64,000 nt of DNA from Pachypanchax playfairii (lineage: Eukaryota; Chordata; Actinopteri; Cyprinodontiformes; Aplocheilidae), in the NCBI GenBank assembly GCA_006937955.1, contig SSNP01000008.1:7137209-7201208 (forward strand), given 5' to 3'. This document shows positions 1-12,039 of this stretch, piece by piece (position 1 is the first letter of the stretch; each line of letters opens with the position of its first letter). The position numbers were made by a program, and so were the translations under genes. The notes below the pieces were generated by a model that was given only the letters and a program-made list of their open reading frames with translations, searched no databases and was not told the DNA's origin.

Positions 1-3
1 AAA

Positions 4-1606
4 ATGATCGTGTTAATTTATTTACTGCTCACGCTCAGGGAGGAATGTAAGTAGACATGTCACATTTTATTCAGATGTGCAATTCTGTCATCATTGTCTT
101 TACATAATCTAGCCAAGAACATACTGTATAATGTTCATGTTTCAGTTTTTTAAAATGATTTGTCTGATGATTGTTTAGGTTATGCAGATAATTCCATCAC
201 TGATACAACAACAATTCATGTCGGAGATCATGTAGCAATGACATGCTCACGCAGATCTTCAGGAAACATATTCTGGATGAGAATTGTTTTTGGAAACAGT
301 CCAGAATACTTTGAATGCTCATCCCACCAGAATCCTCCTCACATCAAAGTTGAGCGAAAACCTGGAAATCTCGAGCTACGAATTATAAAAGCAAAGCTCA
401 ATGATTCAGGGGTTTATTTATGTCTTAGACAATATCAGGAAAACAATATAGTCTTGAAAGTAACACACTTGAGAGTTGAAGGTGAGTACTAAAATAATTT
501 ATTTAATCAAAGCCTTTATGTTTATTGATGCAAGTCACAAAAAGTAAACATCTGTTTAATAACACGTCTTTTATTTTTGTTTTTTCCTGTTTGAAACCAG
601 AATTATTGGTCACCAGAACACCTCCATCAGTTTTACTTCATCCGAAAGACTCGGTGACTCTGCAGTGTTCAGTTCTTCGTGACTTTCACAACAGATCATG
701 TCCTGTAGATGACAGCCTGCACTGTTTCAGGGCAAAATTCAATCTGACTAATCCAAGATTTAATTATGCTCAAATAGATGAAGACGACGAGAACAAAAAT
801 AACTCTGAAGGATTTACGGCAAAAAAATGTTTCTACAGTTATTTAAAAAACCTCAGCTTCTCTGAAGTTCAGATGTATTACTGTGGTTTGGCTGTGCAGA
901 ATGAGGAAATGCCTGGAAAGAAATCAAAACATAACAATGAAGGTATTTTATATTTCTTTATTGTATTAAATAGATCTGACTTTGATTTTATGTTTGACTC
1001 ATAATGCCTTATCAAAATTGAGATTAAGATTTTACTTGTTTTCTTCATTTTTCTAGATTTCAGGTCAGATAGAAACAACTGTGTCTCAACAAATGACAAC
1101 AAAATTATCATCTTGCTATGTACTGCTTTGGCCATCTGCATGGTTGTAATAGTCTTCCTCATATATACAATCAAGAACATCACAAAAAAATCAAAAGAGA
1201 GTTCCACAGGTGAGTAGTCACTCATATAATTAACGGTTTAAGATCACAAGTGAAAATTATAGATTTATTTTATTTGTTTGCTTTTAATTTTGTGATTTAG
1301 ATGCTGTTGCTCTACAAACACATGCGTCACTCAGAGGAAATCAGGAAAATCAGCAGGTAATAAAAATGTCTCTGTAAGGTATTACGATGCTTTAGTATTT
1401 GCATTTATATGGCCAAAAATTGTTTTGTTTTTTTTTGTTTTTGCTGTTAATGTTGTTGTTGTTTTCTGTGTCCTTAGACAGACGAGGACTCACTGATTTA
1501 TTCTGGAATAATTTCCACCAGCAGAAAAAGTTGCAAAAAAGTGGCTAATGGTACAACATCTGAAGAACAAGAGACCATCTACACAGAGGTCAATTTTCAG
1601 AGATAG
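4..1606 (+). CDS. Gene A: divergent NITR-like inhibitory Ig receptor
   Basis: Six exons: 4-46, 179-481, 601-942, 1057-1209, 1301-1356, 1478-1606, giving 341 codons with GT-AG introns and phases 1,1,1,1,0. Exon 1 encodes a hydrophobic signal peptide (MIVLIYLLLTL). Exon 2 is a V domain with paired Cys (MTCS, GVYLC) and FWMRIVFGNSPE, close in style to gene G. Exon 3 is a second Ig domain (LQCSVL to MYYC). Exon 4 holds one membrane span (IIILLCTALAICMVVIVFL). The tail has SLIYSGI, which fits ITIM, and TIYTEV, which fits ITSM (TxYxxV), so inhibitory or SH2-adaptor signalling is inferred. Odd features: the second domain has Cys in place of the usual Trp (LHCFR versus VFWFR) and lacks the CAVATCG...FGNG segment of its neighbours. 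NITR membership is inferred from exon plan and location; another fish IgSF receptor family is possible. The window starts only three bases before the ATG. Confidence 0.78.
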
Positions 1607-3373
1607 TAAAAATACTAATCTAGTTTATATTATTGCTATTTTATCAACACACTAAGTTTTTTTTTTTTTTACTGTAGATAATGAAATGTATGTTGTATGT
1701 TATCATTATTTTAAGGACGTTTGTTGTATTTTGTTGTATTGACCTATTATGGTTTTTAAATGTATTATTAATTTATCAAAGTAGAACAAATATCTTTTTA
1801 CAAACTTCCATGAACACCAACAGATTATTTTGATGTGCCGTTGTTTGTTTTACAAAAACTGACACGCTGTAAGGAAAAAGTCTACCAGTGATTCAGAACT
1901 TGAAGTAATTATTATTTTGTGTGACTTCTTCAGTCTGACACATCGCTGCAAAATATTTTAGCTCATTATACAATGCTATTGATTCAGATCATTGAGGTTC
2001 ATAGACATTTAGTTAAACACAGTTCACTGAGGATCTCACAAGGGCCTTTCTGTCAGGTTGAGATCATACTCCGAAAGTTGATGCTCTGTTCTAATAAAAT
2101 CCTGATGAAATTATTTACAGCATCATTATTGATGTTTGTTGTGTCTCTATGCAAATGATTGCTTGTCTTTGTTTTTAATTTTGTACCATGTCTTATTTTC
2201 AGTGAGATTGAAGACAAATTTCCTGCCCGACAGGACAATAAAGTACTTTCAATTCAAGTCAATCATTTTACAAAAAGACACAAATTACAGTTACATTTGA
2301 TATCTGTGTTAGGAGTAACATGTGTCAAACACTGTCTCTAGATTGCTGTTAGACTTCCTTCTTAACACACCGTTATTTTGGTTACTTTTTATAGTTAAAG
2401 GGCAACGTGACCTTTGGAAAAGTCTATGAGCAACAGCCACTTAAACTAAAAAATAATCAAAAGTGAAAGTAAAACCTAAAGAGGAGTCTTTTCTAACCCA
2501 GAATAAGTCTCCTTATATTAAACAAAACAGACCAGTTTACACAAAGATTTCAGTAAAAGGTGCAAATGTACTAATACGTGTGGATTTGGACAATCTGTTG
2601 ATAATTAAGTATAAAACAGCAAAGTCTTGGGTCCATAGCTCAGCTAGACATTTTCTGTATTGGATTCACATGTTTTCCTGGTCAATGTTTATATTTTAAA
2701 AAAGTATCCCAGTTCCCCACTTCTGTACAAAACGTGTTCATTAACTGACAGTTCAAAACTGCTCATAGGTGAGACTGTGTGCACATGGATGACTGATTAA
2801 CTGACACCCTGTGCAGAGAGTTCAATGCTTCTTGTCTTTTTGACCACTGGAGATAGACATATTGAGTGTTGGATAAGTATTAAGAAGTTTACTGAACTGA
2901 GTATATCAGAAGTTACATTAGCAGCTGCAGAATAAGTAACACATGTTAAATACATTCTTTCTCATAAAATAATGCGAACAAAAACTCACTCCTAAAAAGT
3001 CCCTTTTACAGTAGGTCACTAACAATAGCCTATCACCTCTGTGCAGCTCTGCCTGAAGCACCCATTCCCCAAAGTTACACCCTGAACATAACACTTTGTC
3101 AGCGTTATTGAGCTCCTCTGTTTTATTTTCAAAGGATCTTACATTACACATGACTGCTGAGGGGTGAAAAAATATGAATTTTCCTTTTTGGTCTTTGTTA
3201 AGCACAAATTCAATCTCAGCATTTCAACACCTTAGAATTGTATTTGTTTGGGCAGAGATTTCGTTTGACGGTGAAATCAGTTGCTCCTGGTGAACTCATC
3301 TACAGTGACATAGAAAATCAAAAATAAAACAAGAGGTAGTCCCAGCAGAACCATCTGTGTTTGTAGAAATATT
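1607..3373. other. Intergenic, 3' flank of gene A
   Basis: I see no gene here. An AATAAA in TTCTAATAAAATCC near 2093 could be a poly(A) signal for gene A. The rest is AT-rich with no repeat family I can name before the assembly gap. Confidence 0.5.
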
Positions 3374-3753
3374 NNNNNNNNNNNNNNNNNNNNNNNNNNN
3401 NNNNNNNNNNNNNNNNNNNNNNNNNNNNNNNNNNNNNNNNNNNNNNNNNNNNNNNNNNNNNNNNNNNNNNNNNNNNNNNNNNNNNNNNNNNNNNNNNNNN
3501 NNNNNNNNNNNNNNNNNNNNNNNNNNNNNNNNNNNNNNNNNNNNNNNNNNNNNNNNNNNNNNNNNNNNNNNNNNNNNNNNNNNNNNNNNNNNNNNNNNNN
3601 NNNNNNNNNNNNNNNNNNNNNNNNNNNNNNNNNNNNNNNNNNNNNNNNNNNNNNNNNNNNNNNNNNNNNNNNNNNNNNNNNNNNNNNNNNNNNNNNNNNN
3701 NNNNNNNNNNNNNNNNNNNNNNNNNNNNNNNNNNNNNNNNNNNNNNNNNNNNN
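3374..3753. other. Assembly gap (380 N)
   Basis: An unbroken run of N. The flanks are 3' gene A flank on the left and a LINE-like 3' end on the right. Confidence 0.99.
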
Positions 3754-4055
3754 GTCTGTTTGAGAGGGGGGGTGTTTCTACCACAGAAGGGGTTTGTCAT
3801 AGACTGGCCTTCATTGCACCATCTTCATCCTCCAATGTGAAGACTTCCTGTGTGACATCATCCTTTTATTACCTTTATCTTTATCAAAGGCTTCTTCAAA
3901 TCTGCTGCAGCACAGACCACTACAGGAGATCCTTCTTGTCCACAGCACTAACCCTCTACAATGGCTCCCTGAAAAAGAACTGAGCTACAACAACACGTAA
4001 TTTCCCTTCAGGGATTAATAAAGTATTTTTGATTTGATTTTGATTTTATTACTAG
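3754..4055 (+). mobile_element. LINE 3' end fragment
   Basis: A short open stretch reads ...CSTDHYRRSFLSTALTLYN, like the last residues of fish non-LTR retrotransposon ORF2. It is followed by a TTCAGGGATTAATAAAGTA tail and then a short TTTGATTT repeat near 4025-4050, typical of fish LINE 3' tails. The 5' part is lost in the assembly gap. Confidence 0.6.
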
Positions 4056-4132
4056 AACCTCAGATGTCCTCTCCTGTCCAAAAACACAATGGTACTTTGG
4101 ATGTCTTTAACCATTTACCGGCCTGTATACAG

Positions 4133-4430
4133 TATGTACAGTTGTGGCCAAAGGTTTTGAGAATGACACAAATAATTGGTTTCCACAAAGTTCGTTGCTT
4201 CCGTTTACTATGATAACAATTTGCATATACTCCAGAAGAAGAGTGATCACATGAATTGAAAAGTCCTTCTTTGCCATGAAAAATAACTTCATCCTAAAAA
4301 AAACCATTTCCACTGCATGTCACCACTGACATTTCAATAACCTTCTTACCAACGCAGGTGAGACTGTTGACGAGTATGAGGCTGGAGATTATTATATCAT
4401 GCTGATTGAGTTAGAATAGTTGACTGAATG
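4133..4430 (+). mobile_element. Tc1/mariner-like element fragment
   Basis: The sequence starts TACAGTTGTGGCCAAAGGTT followed by TTGAGAATGACACAAAT, which I recognise as the end of a family of fish Tc1-like elements, and continues with the usual subterminal sequence (CTCCAGAAGAAGAGTGATCA, CAGGTGAGACTGTTGACGAG, CATGCTGATTGAGTTAGAAT). Only the left end is present; no transposase frame remains. Confidence 0.65.
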
Positions 4431-4543
4431 AGGATGACACAGGAAAGCGAACAAAACAGTTGTGGGGAGTGAAAGAGAATACTGAGGGCAGGTGTAGGGG
4501 AATGGACAAAATGACCTGACTGGGAGTGTAGTGACAGAAGGAA

Positions 4544-4579
<36 letters not shown>

Positions 4580-4861
4580 GTGTGTTTTGGTATCCTTATG
4601 GGGACCTTCCATTGACTTCCATTGATTTTAGTAACTAGATTTATACCTAACCCAAACCCTTTTCCTAACCTTAACCATTACTGATCTATAACTAACCCTA
4701 AGACTAACTAAAACTCTATTCACACCATACCTATAAACCTAACCCTTAACCCTAAAAAGGGGAGTCCCCCTCATGGGGACCAGGCTTCGGTCCCCACAAG
4801 AACCCTCGGACCCCAGAAAGATAGTAAAAGTCAGGAAACGGGTCCCCAGGAGGTCAGAAAA

Positions 4862-4907
<46 letters not shown>

Positions 4908-5216
4908 GTGTGTTTTGGTATCCTTATGGGGACCTTCCATTGACTTCCATTGATTTTAGTAACTAGATTTATACCTAACCCAAACCCTTTTCCTAACCTT
5001 AACCATTACTGATCTATAACTAACCCTAAGACTAACTAAAACTCTATTCACACCATACCTATAAACCTAACCCTTAACCCTAAAAAGGGGAGTCCCCCTC
5101 ATGGGGACCAGGCTTCGGTCCCCACAAGAACCCTCGGACCCCAGAAAGATAGTAAAAGTCAGGAAACGGGTCCCCAGGAGGTCAGAAATACAAACCCACA
5201 CACACACACACACGCA
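4544..5216. repeat. Two-copy tandem repeat, 328 bp period, with (CA)n spacers
   Basis: Two nearly identical units (about 4579-4862 and 4907-5186) begin AAGTGTGTTTTGGTATCCTT and are separated and flanked by (CA)n tracts at 4546-4578, 4863-4906 and 5196-5216. Each unit holds degenerate CTAACCC/CCTAAC blocks and paired GGGGAC / GTCCCC segments (for example TCATGGGGACC and GGTCCCCACAAG) that could fold on themselves. Confidence 0.85.
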
Positions 5217-6176
5217 CACATATATAACACAAAAGTGACACTAAATGCACATGGAACAAATATAATCAACACAGAACTAATATGTTCATAGCGTAACAGA
5301 TGTGGTGCAACAGAAAATAAGATACTAGGTTAACTTAGACTGCTAAACAGAAATAAAATTACAGGGATGGAACTATAATGCAGGAACGCTGGCTTGGGAG
5401 GGATGATACATTAGTTTTGTTTTGTTATTGCTACTCATCATTTTTCATTGAATTAGTTCATCACACTAAGTTTGGCCTTCTAAAAGAAAAGACAGACATA
5501 CCCACACACCAACTCACTCACACGACACAGATGGGTATCTTGTCTGAACAGGGTCACAGCAGACTCTTGACTCAGCTCTTAGGTGACTGTGTTCACTTAC
5601 CTCACTGTGTGGAGAACTGTCACCACATAGAAGTGTGTAATTTTAGAAGCTACCAGTGCAGCTGTAAAAACTCAGATTTAAACTTTGTTTGGCCTTGCTG
5701 AATATTTCCTCATAAAAGAAAAAAAGAAAACAAAAACTTTTCTGGAGCTTCAAATCTTTCTTTCTGTGTTCAGTACGTTTTATTAATTCTCTGGATCATA
5801 TTTCAAGAAGTTCACCTCCAGTTTACAAGCCAATTACACGTAAATATTCACAAAACATTTTAATATTTGTATTTTATTATTCTTGGTGAATTGCATTGCA
5901 TAAAACAAAGCAATTAAAAAATGTTTAATTGCAAACAAGTGTATTTAAACTTACAACAAAGAATATATAAGTTGGAGCATCATCTATATTTTGAAGATGA
6001 TAAAAGAATAGAAATGACCATTTACTTTCTCATCTTCTGTTCTAATAAAATATTCTGCATAAAACAAGCTTCTAAGCACATTCAGTGATTAACTATTTCC
6101 TATTAAATCTTGAAATTTGCCCTACAACTTTAATTTACATGACAGTGGACTGATGTTTGAAAACAGACTGTCGTAT
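5217..6176. other. Intergenic, 3' flank of gene B
   Basis: No gene is seen. TTTATT at about 5873 would read AATAAA on the minus strand, about 300 bp beyond the gene B stop, and could be its poly(A) signal. Confidence 0.4.
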
Positions 6177-8029
6177 TTAATGTTTAATTTGTGAATAGAC
6201 ACTTTCCTCCATCTTCAGCGCTTTCTTCGTATTTCCTCTTGATACTCTCTCTCTAGACAAATATAACGCAGCATAATTCAGATCATTTTCATCTCCATCC
6301 TGTGACGAAAAAAAAGTTATAATTATTTTGCTTGGATGAAATATATTTCGTTAATAAAATATAAATGATATGGTGCAATTACAAACCAAGTTATTTCCTT
6401 GTTGGTTCAAACTGTCATGCCTTACTTTTGAAAAGCAATCTTCTTTTCCTGTAGATTAAATTACATAAAAAAATGTACAAAACTGTAGTTTTTGTAATGA
6501 TACAAGGTTAATTGAAAACTAAAATTCTGAAGCATTAAACATTTTTTGCATCTTTTTTACCCATTTATTGTTCAGTAAACCATTTTATTAAGCCTTGTAA
6601 AGTAACTCAAAGAACAGATTTATTATAGTCTTATTTACTGCAACAGAGCTAAAATGTATTGGATTCCCAGAATAACACTTACCTTTAGCTTGTTTACATA
6701 CTGATTTTAGAATCCAGTAGCAGATGAAATAAATGTTTAATATAACAGAAAAGGCCAAGCAGACTGGAACTATCACCCGTGTCATTAATTCAGAGTCTTT
6801 CACTTGTTCTTGAAAAGAAAGAAAGTTGTTCATTTGCAGGAAATGATGGCATCAAAACAGATTTATAACTTCATCAAATGTACACAGTTCATACCAATTT
6901 GGAGATTTAAGCCAGTTCCAAATAAGATCTCTCCACATGTAGCCACAGCACAGAAGTAAGTCCCAGCATCAGAGGCAGTAACGTTCTTAGAGAGGCCATA
7001 AACACATCTTCTATCATCTTCCTTCTTACAATCTTCAGTGTAGATGATTCCTGGAGAAGATTGATGTGACCTGGGTCTAAACCAGAAAACTCTGAGATCT
7101 TCTGGAGAAGTCTTGTTCTCAGAGTCAGAAAAGACAGAACACTCCAGAGTAGCCGAGTCTCCTGAACGGACTGGATTTGTAACCGATGACTGCTGAACAA
7201 TTGTGTAGTTTAATGTTCTCTTTGCATCTCCTACATAACGAAATATAAACATAAATCTCTGAATGCTTTTTTTATGTATTTTAAAGGATCAAAAATCTAC
7301 ATTTGTACTCTTTTAACCACATACTGCTTTTTTTATTTAATTATTTAATTATTCCTTCATTCATATATTAATTTATGCACGCGGTGTAGAAGTACACCAC
7401 ACATAAACTTTTAAATAGAAACTAATAGTATTTATTTGGTAGCATCATTTTGTTTTTAGGATGTTGGTATTTACTGCAAAAACTCTCTTTTAAATGTCAG
7501 TTGAAAATATTTTAGAAAATTAAACAAAACACATATTCACCTTTTATTGACAGATATGTCCCACTCCAAGTGTTTTCAGTCCAGTCGATGATTGCGCAGT
7601 GATACATTCCCTCGTCTTCTTTAATTACATTCAGAATTGTCAGATTCATTGTTTTCTCGAAATATGTTGTCTTCAGTCTCGAAGGTGAAAATCCTGGTCC
7701 AAATTTAGGGTTGGTATTTTTATGAAGCATTGTCATTACTTGAAGATTTTCCCCTGGACTCTGTTTGTACCAGTGGAGACTTTTAAGGCCCAACCATTCT
7801 TCTGACAAATGACATGTTAAATTCACTGGTTCGCCAAGTCGAGCTGTGATCACTGGAACTGCGGTTACTGCATAAAATATACCACAAGAAACATATACAT
7901 GCTGTTGAAAGTTTAGCTTTAACAGTAACATGTATATGAAATATGCAGAATATGTAATGATAATTTTTTTTTGCTTAGGAACTTACCTCCTTGGTGAAGG
8001 AGAAGCAGTGTAACCCATAACACAATCAT
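6177..8029 (-). CDS. nitr: Gene B: NITR, ITIM tail (type 1)
   Basis: Exons in transcript order: 8029-7987, 7867-7541, 7230-6895, 6808-6683, 6448-6387, 6299-6177; 338 codons. The signal exon encodes MIVLWVTLLLLHQG. The V domain (about residues 15-124) has LTC, HWYKQ, DEGMYHC and the J-like end WSGTYLSIKG. The I domain (about 124-236) has LECSVF, VFWFR, YFCAVATCG and J-like FGTGLNLQI. One membrane span (RVIVPVCLAFSVILNIYFICYWIL) follows. The tail has LNYAAL and SVYSQI, both good ITIMs, so it is predicted to be inhibitory. Unusual: the second of the six I-domain cysteines is replaced by Ser (NKTSPED), leaving five. Its V exon is almost identical to that of gene C, but its I exon and tail are not. 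Confidence 0.87.
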
Positions 8030-8080
8030 TTTGACACTGAGTCCTTTTGGACACTCGATCACGTTTAAGTGTCAGAAAAG

Positions 8081-8155
8081 AGGTGTGGTATCTAAAGTGT
8101 TCTTTCCATCTGATTGGTTATCACAGAGTATACAATGAAAGTACATTTCCTGTCC
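8081..8155 (-). promoter_or_regulatory. Conserved upstream module of gene B
   Basis: Read on the gene strand, this holds an Ets-type GGAAAT core, a CCAAT box (AACCAATC) and an ACCACACCT element like a RUNX site, all within about 125 bp of the ATG. The same order recurs before most minus-strand genes in the window. Transcription-factor assignments are inference from consensus motifs. Confidence 0.5.
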
Positions 8156-8955
8156 CACTAACTTGTCCTGCTCTATTTGAGTTTTTTCTACTCAGAGCAA
8201 TTATGATTCATAATCCCTTTATATATCCTCTGACTCCTAATGGGGACAACACCTTTTCAGTTTCATTATGTAGGTAAAAATAAAAATACAAGATTCATTT
8301 ATGATGAAGATTTAATTATTAGAAACAATTGACAGGCTTAACACTGTGTGCAATGGGATCTCACTATCATAAAATTAGGTTGGATTTAGGGTGTCTTATA
8401 ATTGCAGAATAAATACATTTTCATTATGTGAAATGTCAACATTTTTAAATCAGACATTCCATGATAGATGATGTCTGTGAAGACAAAAGGATGAAATAGA
8501 AAAACGTTTCAAGGATCTTGATAACCTGTTGCCTGCTGAAGCCCCGTCACACCTCTGAATGCAAATCTCCTGTCCTTCATTTTTTATTACTTATAATTAT
8601 TACTCAACCTTGTACAGCTTTACACGACATTTATAGCTTAAAATCTTTTCATTACATGTGACATACTGGTGTCACTTGTTTCTCTTTTAATAATAAAATA
8701 TTTCCAAAGGAAGCATCCAACACGAGGCATGTGACATACAGTAAATGCAACCAAATTACACAACCGTTGTGTTAAATTCCTCATTGCCACAAGTTGCCTT
8801 AATTACCTCTTAGTACATTTTCCATTTAGCTTAATTTTATTGACAGTTTGGCCACCAATTTCTCCCAAACATATATTTTCATATTTTTGCTCTTGTCCGT
8901 CTCATGGAACTAGACTGGGAAGCAATACCCACCTTATTCTTGTGAACCCTGCTGG
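8156..8955. other. Intergenic, upstream of gene B
   Basis: No gene. The stretch near 8440-8580 (CATTCCATGATAGATGATG onward, with AAAAGGATGA) resembles 16460-16590 upstream of gene C, so it is probably part of an older duplicated flank. Confidence 0.4.
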
Positions 8956-10549
8956 TTGTTGGCAGACAGAAGTGCAACTTTATATGGTGATGCATTGATC
9001 AGGGATGTGAGAGACTGGCAAGATTTGAGTGACAGAGTAGAGTCACAAGCACATGTAATGTATGATCAATGGAAAAAAAATAGAGGATACATGACAATTT
9101 GGAGAGGGATAAATAATGTGACCATGACTTTGGCCACTTGCAACTTGCCTTTTAGAGGGAAAAGAGAGAAATATGGAGATCCCAATGGTGGAAACTTTCT
9201 GAGTATAATAGAACTATTAGCATGCTATTACCCAGTGTTGAAAGAACTAGTCGAACAAAACAAAATATCTCAGCCCCATAATTCAAAAAGTGTTACTTCA
9301 ATTAAGTGTCAAACAAGCGCAGACTATCATCCAAGACGAATTTTTTTTTTCCATCATTATGGATACCATGCAGGACATATCAAAAAGAGATCCGTTGAGT
9401 CAGGTGTATAAATATGTCTTTATTGAGAGGAATGAAAATAATATTGCTACTGATATTTTATTAAGGGAAGCCTTTTGGGGGGTTTGAGCAAACACTAGAC
9501 ACATCAGATTCTGAACTGAAAAATAAAATCACTGACAACATTGCAAGCAATGGATTTGACCTGGAAAAGTGTAAAGGACATGGCGATGATGACACAGCCT
9601 TATGAGCTGTGTCTACTCAGGGGTCCAGGCTTGTATAAAGGAGATGGAGCCCCTTACCGAATATGTGCATTGTGCTGCACATAATCTCAATCTGGCACTA
9701 AATCACTTCATTAGGGACATCACAGGAATTGGACATTTTTACAACACATTTGAGGCACTTTATTTATTTTTTAGAAGTGGTCACTCCTATCTGACTCAAA
9801 TGTTACCCTGAAGAGTATTTACCCAACACAATGGTCCTCAAGGTAGAATGAGATATGTGGACGCTTTTAAAGTGCTTCCAAAATTCCCTCGATTAATGAA
9901 AAAAGGATGCGCGGGTGGCTGCAGTCCTAAAGGTAAAGATGGAAAAATTCTGTTTCATCTTGCTTATTGCTCAGCAAAGTACTTGAAACAATCATTGTAG
10001 TGTCACAAAGACTGCAGTGCAGAAATGCTGACATTCAAAAGGCCTTCTGTCTTATACAAAATGCTGTACAGGTGCTAACTGCATACAGAAAAGATTTTAC
10101 TGCTGCTAAGAGGAGCGTTGATGCACTGATGATGCCCTGTATGAGCATGCACAGCAACTTGCTGACCACTACAAAAGGCACATAAGCCCATTTTTACTAA
10201 GATAACTCTTTGCCTTCAGAGCTTGTTTCAAGAAAAATAGGGCAAAAGGGCCATCAATTAAAGATGTGACCAAGATTGCATGTCAGTGAACACACATCTC
10301 TGGCAGCAACATTGGCAGGTGTCTGTACAGCGTTGTTTTTTTGTAGCTCACAACACTAGTGACTGTAGCCACAGAAGGGTGATCATTTCCCCAGCTCAAA
10401 TTAAGAGAGACCTAAGGAGTTCTATGGGGAAGGAAAGTTTCAGTAGTCTGGCCGTACTCTCCATCGAGAATGACAGAGCTAGGAAATTGGACTTGACTTC
10501 TATCATCAATGAATTTACTGAGCAGATAGCATGCAGAGTTAAATTCTGA
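8956..10549 (+). mobile_element. Decayed hAT transposase (ZMYM1-like) pseudogene
   Basis: Broken frames read in order along a hAT-type protein of the zinc-finger MYM 1-like group: ALIRDVRDWQDLSDRVES and TLATCNLPFRGKREKYGD (about 8980-9180), LLACYYPVLKELVEQNK (about 9210-9270), HCAAHNLNLALNHFI (about 9670-9710), and the C-terminal dimerisation segment SSLAVLSIENDRARKLDLTS ending at a stop at 10547-10549. Several frameshifts and stops (for example around 9300, 9480, 9600, 9810 and 10190) make it inactive. No terminal inverted repeats were identified. Confidence 0.8.
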
Positions 10550-10989
10550 TTGGTAAGTACAGATTTCTATTATTGTTACAGCTAATCTGCTTATCAGGAT
10601 GTGGTTATACGGCCACTGTGCCAGGAGTATGTATTTGTCTGTCACCAGTTGTGTTTTCTTTTTGATTAGGGCATTGGTTTTCTGTATTTTTGGATTTGAC
10701 TGCTTGGTGTGGCATGAGAGGGGAGCCCAAAACCAAAACTTGCACCAATTTCCAGCTCAGCTATGTCACTGGCAGTACCTTGAACTGTTCTGGAATTTCT
10801 GCTGTTTCAGTCCTACTTCTTTATGACGAATAAGTTAAAATCAATTCAGTGATTTGAAGATGTCCAAACCAAAGGTGTTCAAATCGAATGGATTTTTAAT
10901 TAAGTCTGTTTTAATTAGGTAAGGCCAAAAAAGTAACTCATAGCTGCCCTAAAATACTAAATTAAAAGAAACAATAAAAAAATACAGCA

Positions 10990-11460
10990 AAAAACATTTC
11001 CATTTACAAAACATCATTTATTCTGACGTATTCTCTCTGAATGACTATAACAGGAAAATTACACTGGCAGCACTCAGTATTCAGGGGGTGTTTACGGTAG
11101 AACCTTCATCCGCTAAAAGTTTTTCCAGTTCAGTTCAGGTAGCTGTTTAAAGCAAAAGAAAACAGATCCCCCCCCCACTTAGTTAACACTCTTATCTGAT
11201 TGTGATCAAAGGTTTCACACTTAGCTGTCACTCGTGCTTATTTTTGGAGGAGATGACCTTGAAAAACAAGTTTCACACTCAAGCATCAATACTCAAACCT
11301 CAAACCTGTTTGTTAGTCAGATGCATTTAGTTTTGCGTTCAGACTTCACTGACTTCAACAGTAAAGTTTAATGTCCTCTTACTGCACATTTTTGTTTGGG
11401 CCTTTGTAGAAAGCAACATTTTATTAAAGCCTACAGCTTAATAGCATGTGCAAAAACAAT
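10990..11460 (+). repeat. Diverged non-coding block shared with 21.9 kb
   Basis: Segments such as AACAGGAAAATTACACT, CTGATTGTGATCAAAGGTTT, AAGCATCAATAC and TTTAATGTCCTCTTACTGC recur in the same order at 21890-22250. The copies differ by many substitutions and indels. No open frame is shared, so I take this as duplicated flank or an old unclassified repeat. Confidence 0.6.
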
Positions 11461-12039
11461 ACATGAGGTATTACATTGTCCAGCATTGTTAATATTTCTA
11501 AATGTTTTATACCTATTCTTAAAGGGTTATAAATAAGTTGGAAATTATTGCTCTCGCGATTGCCCCATCAGGGCAAACGAATGACTGCAGCCTTAATTGT
11601 AAGCTTGTGCATGAGACATGCATGCTGTACATGCACTCGCAAGTAATCAAAAACAACAGCTGAGTCAGTCCTGTAACTCAATAATTTACAGATTTGCAGG
11701 CATGACTTTGACTACGTCAATCCGACTCGAGTTTCGCACTTTTTGTTACGCTGGAATAAACTCTGGGTTTTGTTTTCTTGGTTGGGGTCTGGGCTGTAGT
11801 GTTGCTGGTGCTTGAAGCAGCTCTTTTCTTGTTCTCGACAGAATCCATCCTTCAAACGCTACCTCTCGTTCTGCAGCTTTTGCTAGCAATAGCAAACGCT
11901 ACCCCTGAGCGTGGATGCGCATGATGTCATCACACATGCCTCTGGAAAGCACTATCTGTTGAACCCGGACAAATTTTATTAATAACTAATAAAGAGATTT
12001 TACTGACTCAGCTGTTGCTTTATTCAAGCCTCAGTCCCA

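Noticed and set aside
3296..3983. Open frames across the N run
   Set aside because: They consist mostly of undetermined residues through the assembly gap.
4620..5090. CTAACCC/CCTAAC blocks suggesting an interstitial telomere
   Set aside because: The blocks are degenerate, scattered within a 328 bp monomer, and never form a perfect (TTAGGG)n run.
6907..7200. Long open frame overlapping the gene B I exon in another frame
   Set aside because: It is a shadow of the I-domain exon; the equivalent overlaps recur at 13222-13548, 19038-19358, 25195-25407 and 42031-42243 only because those exons are homologous.
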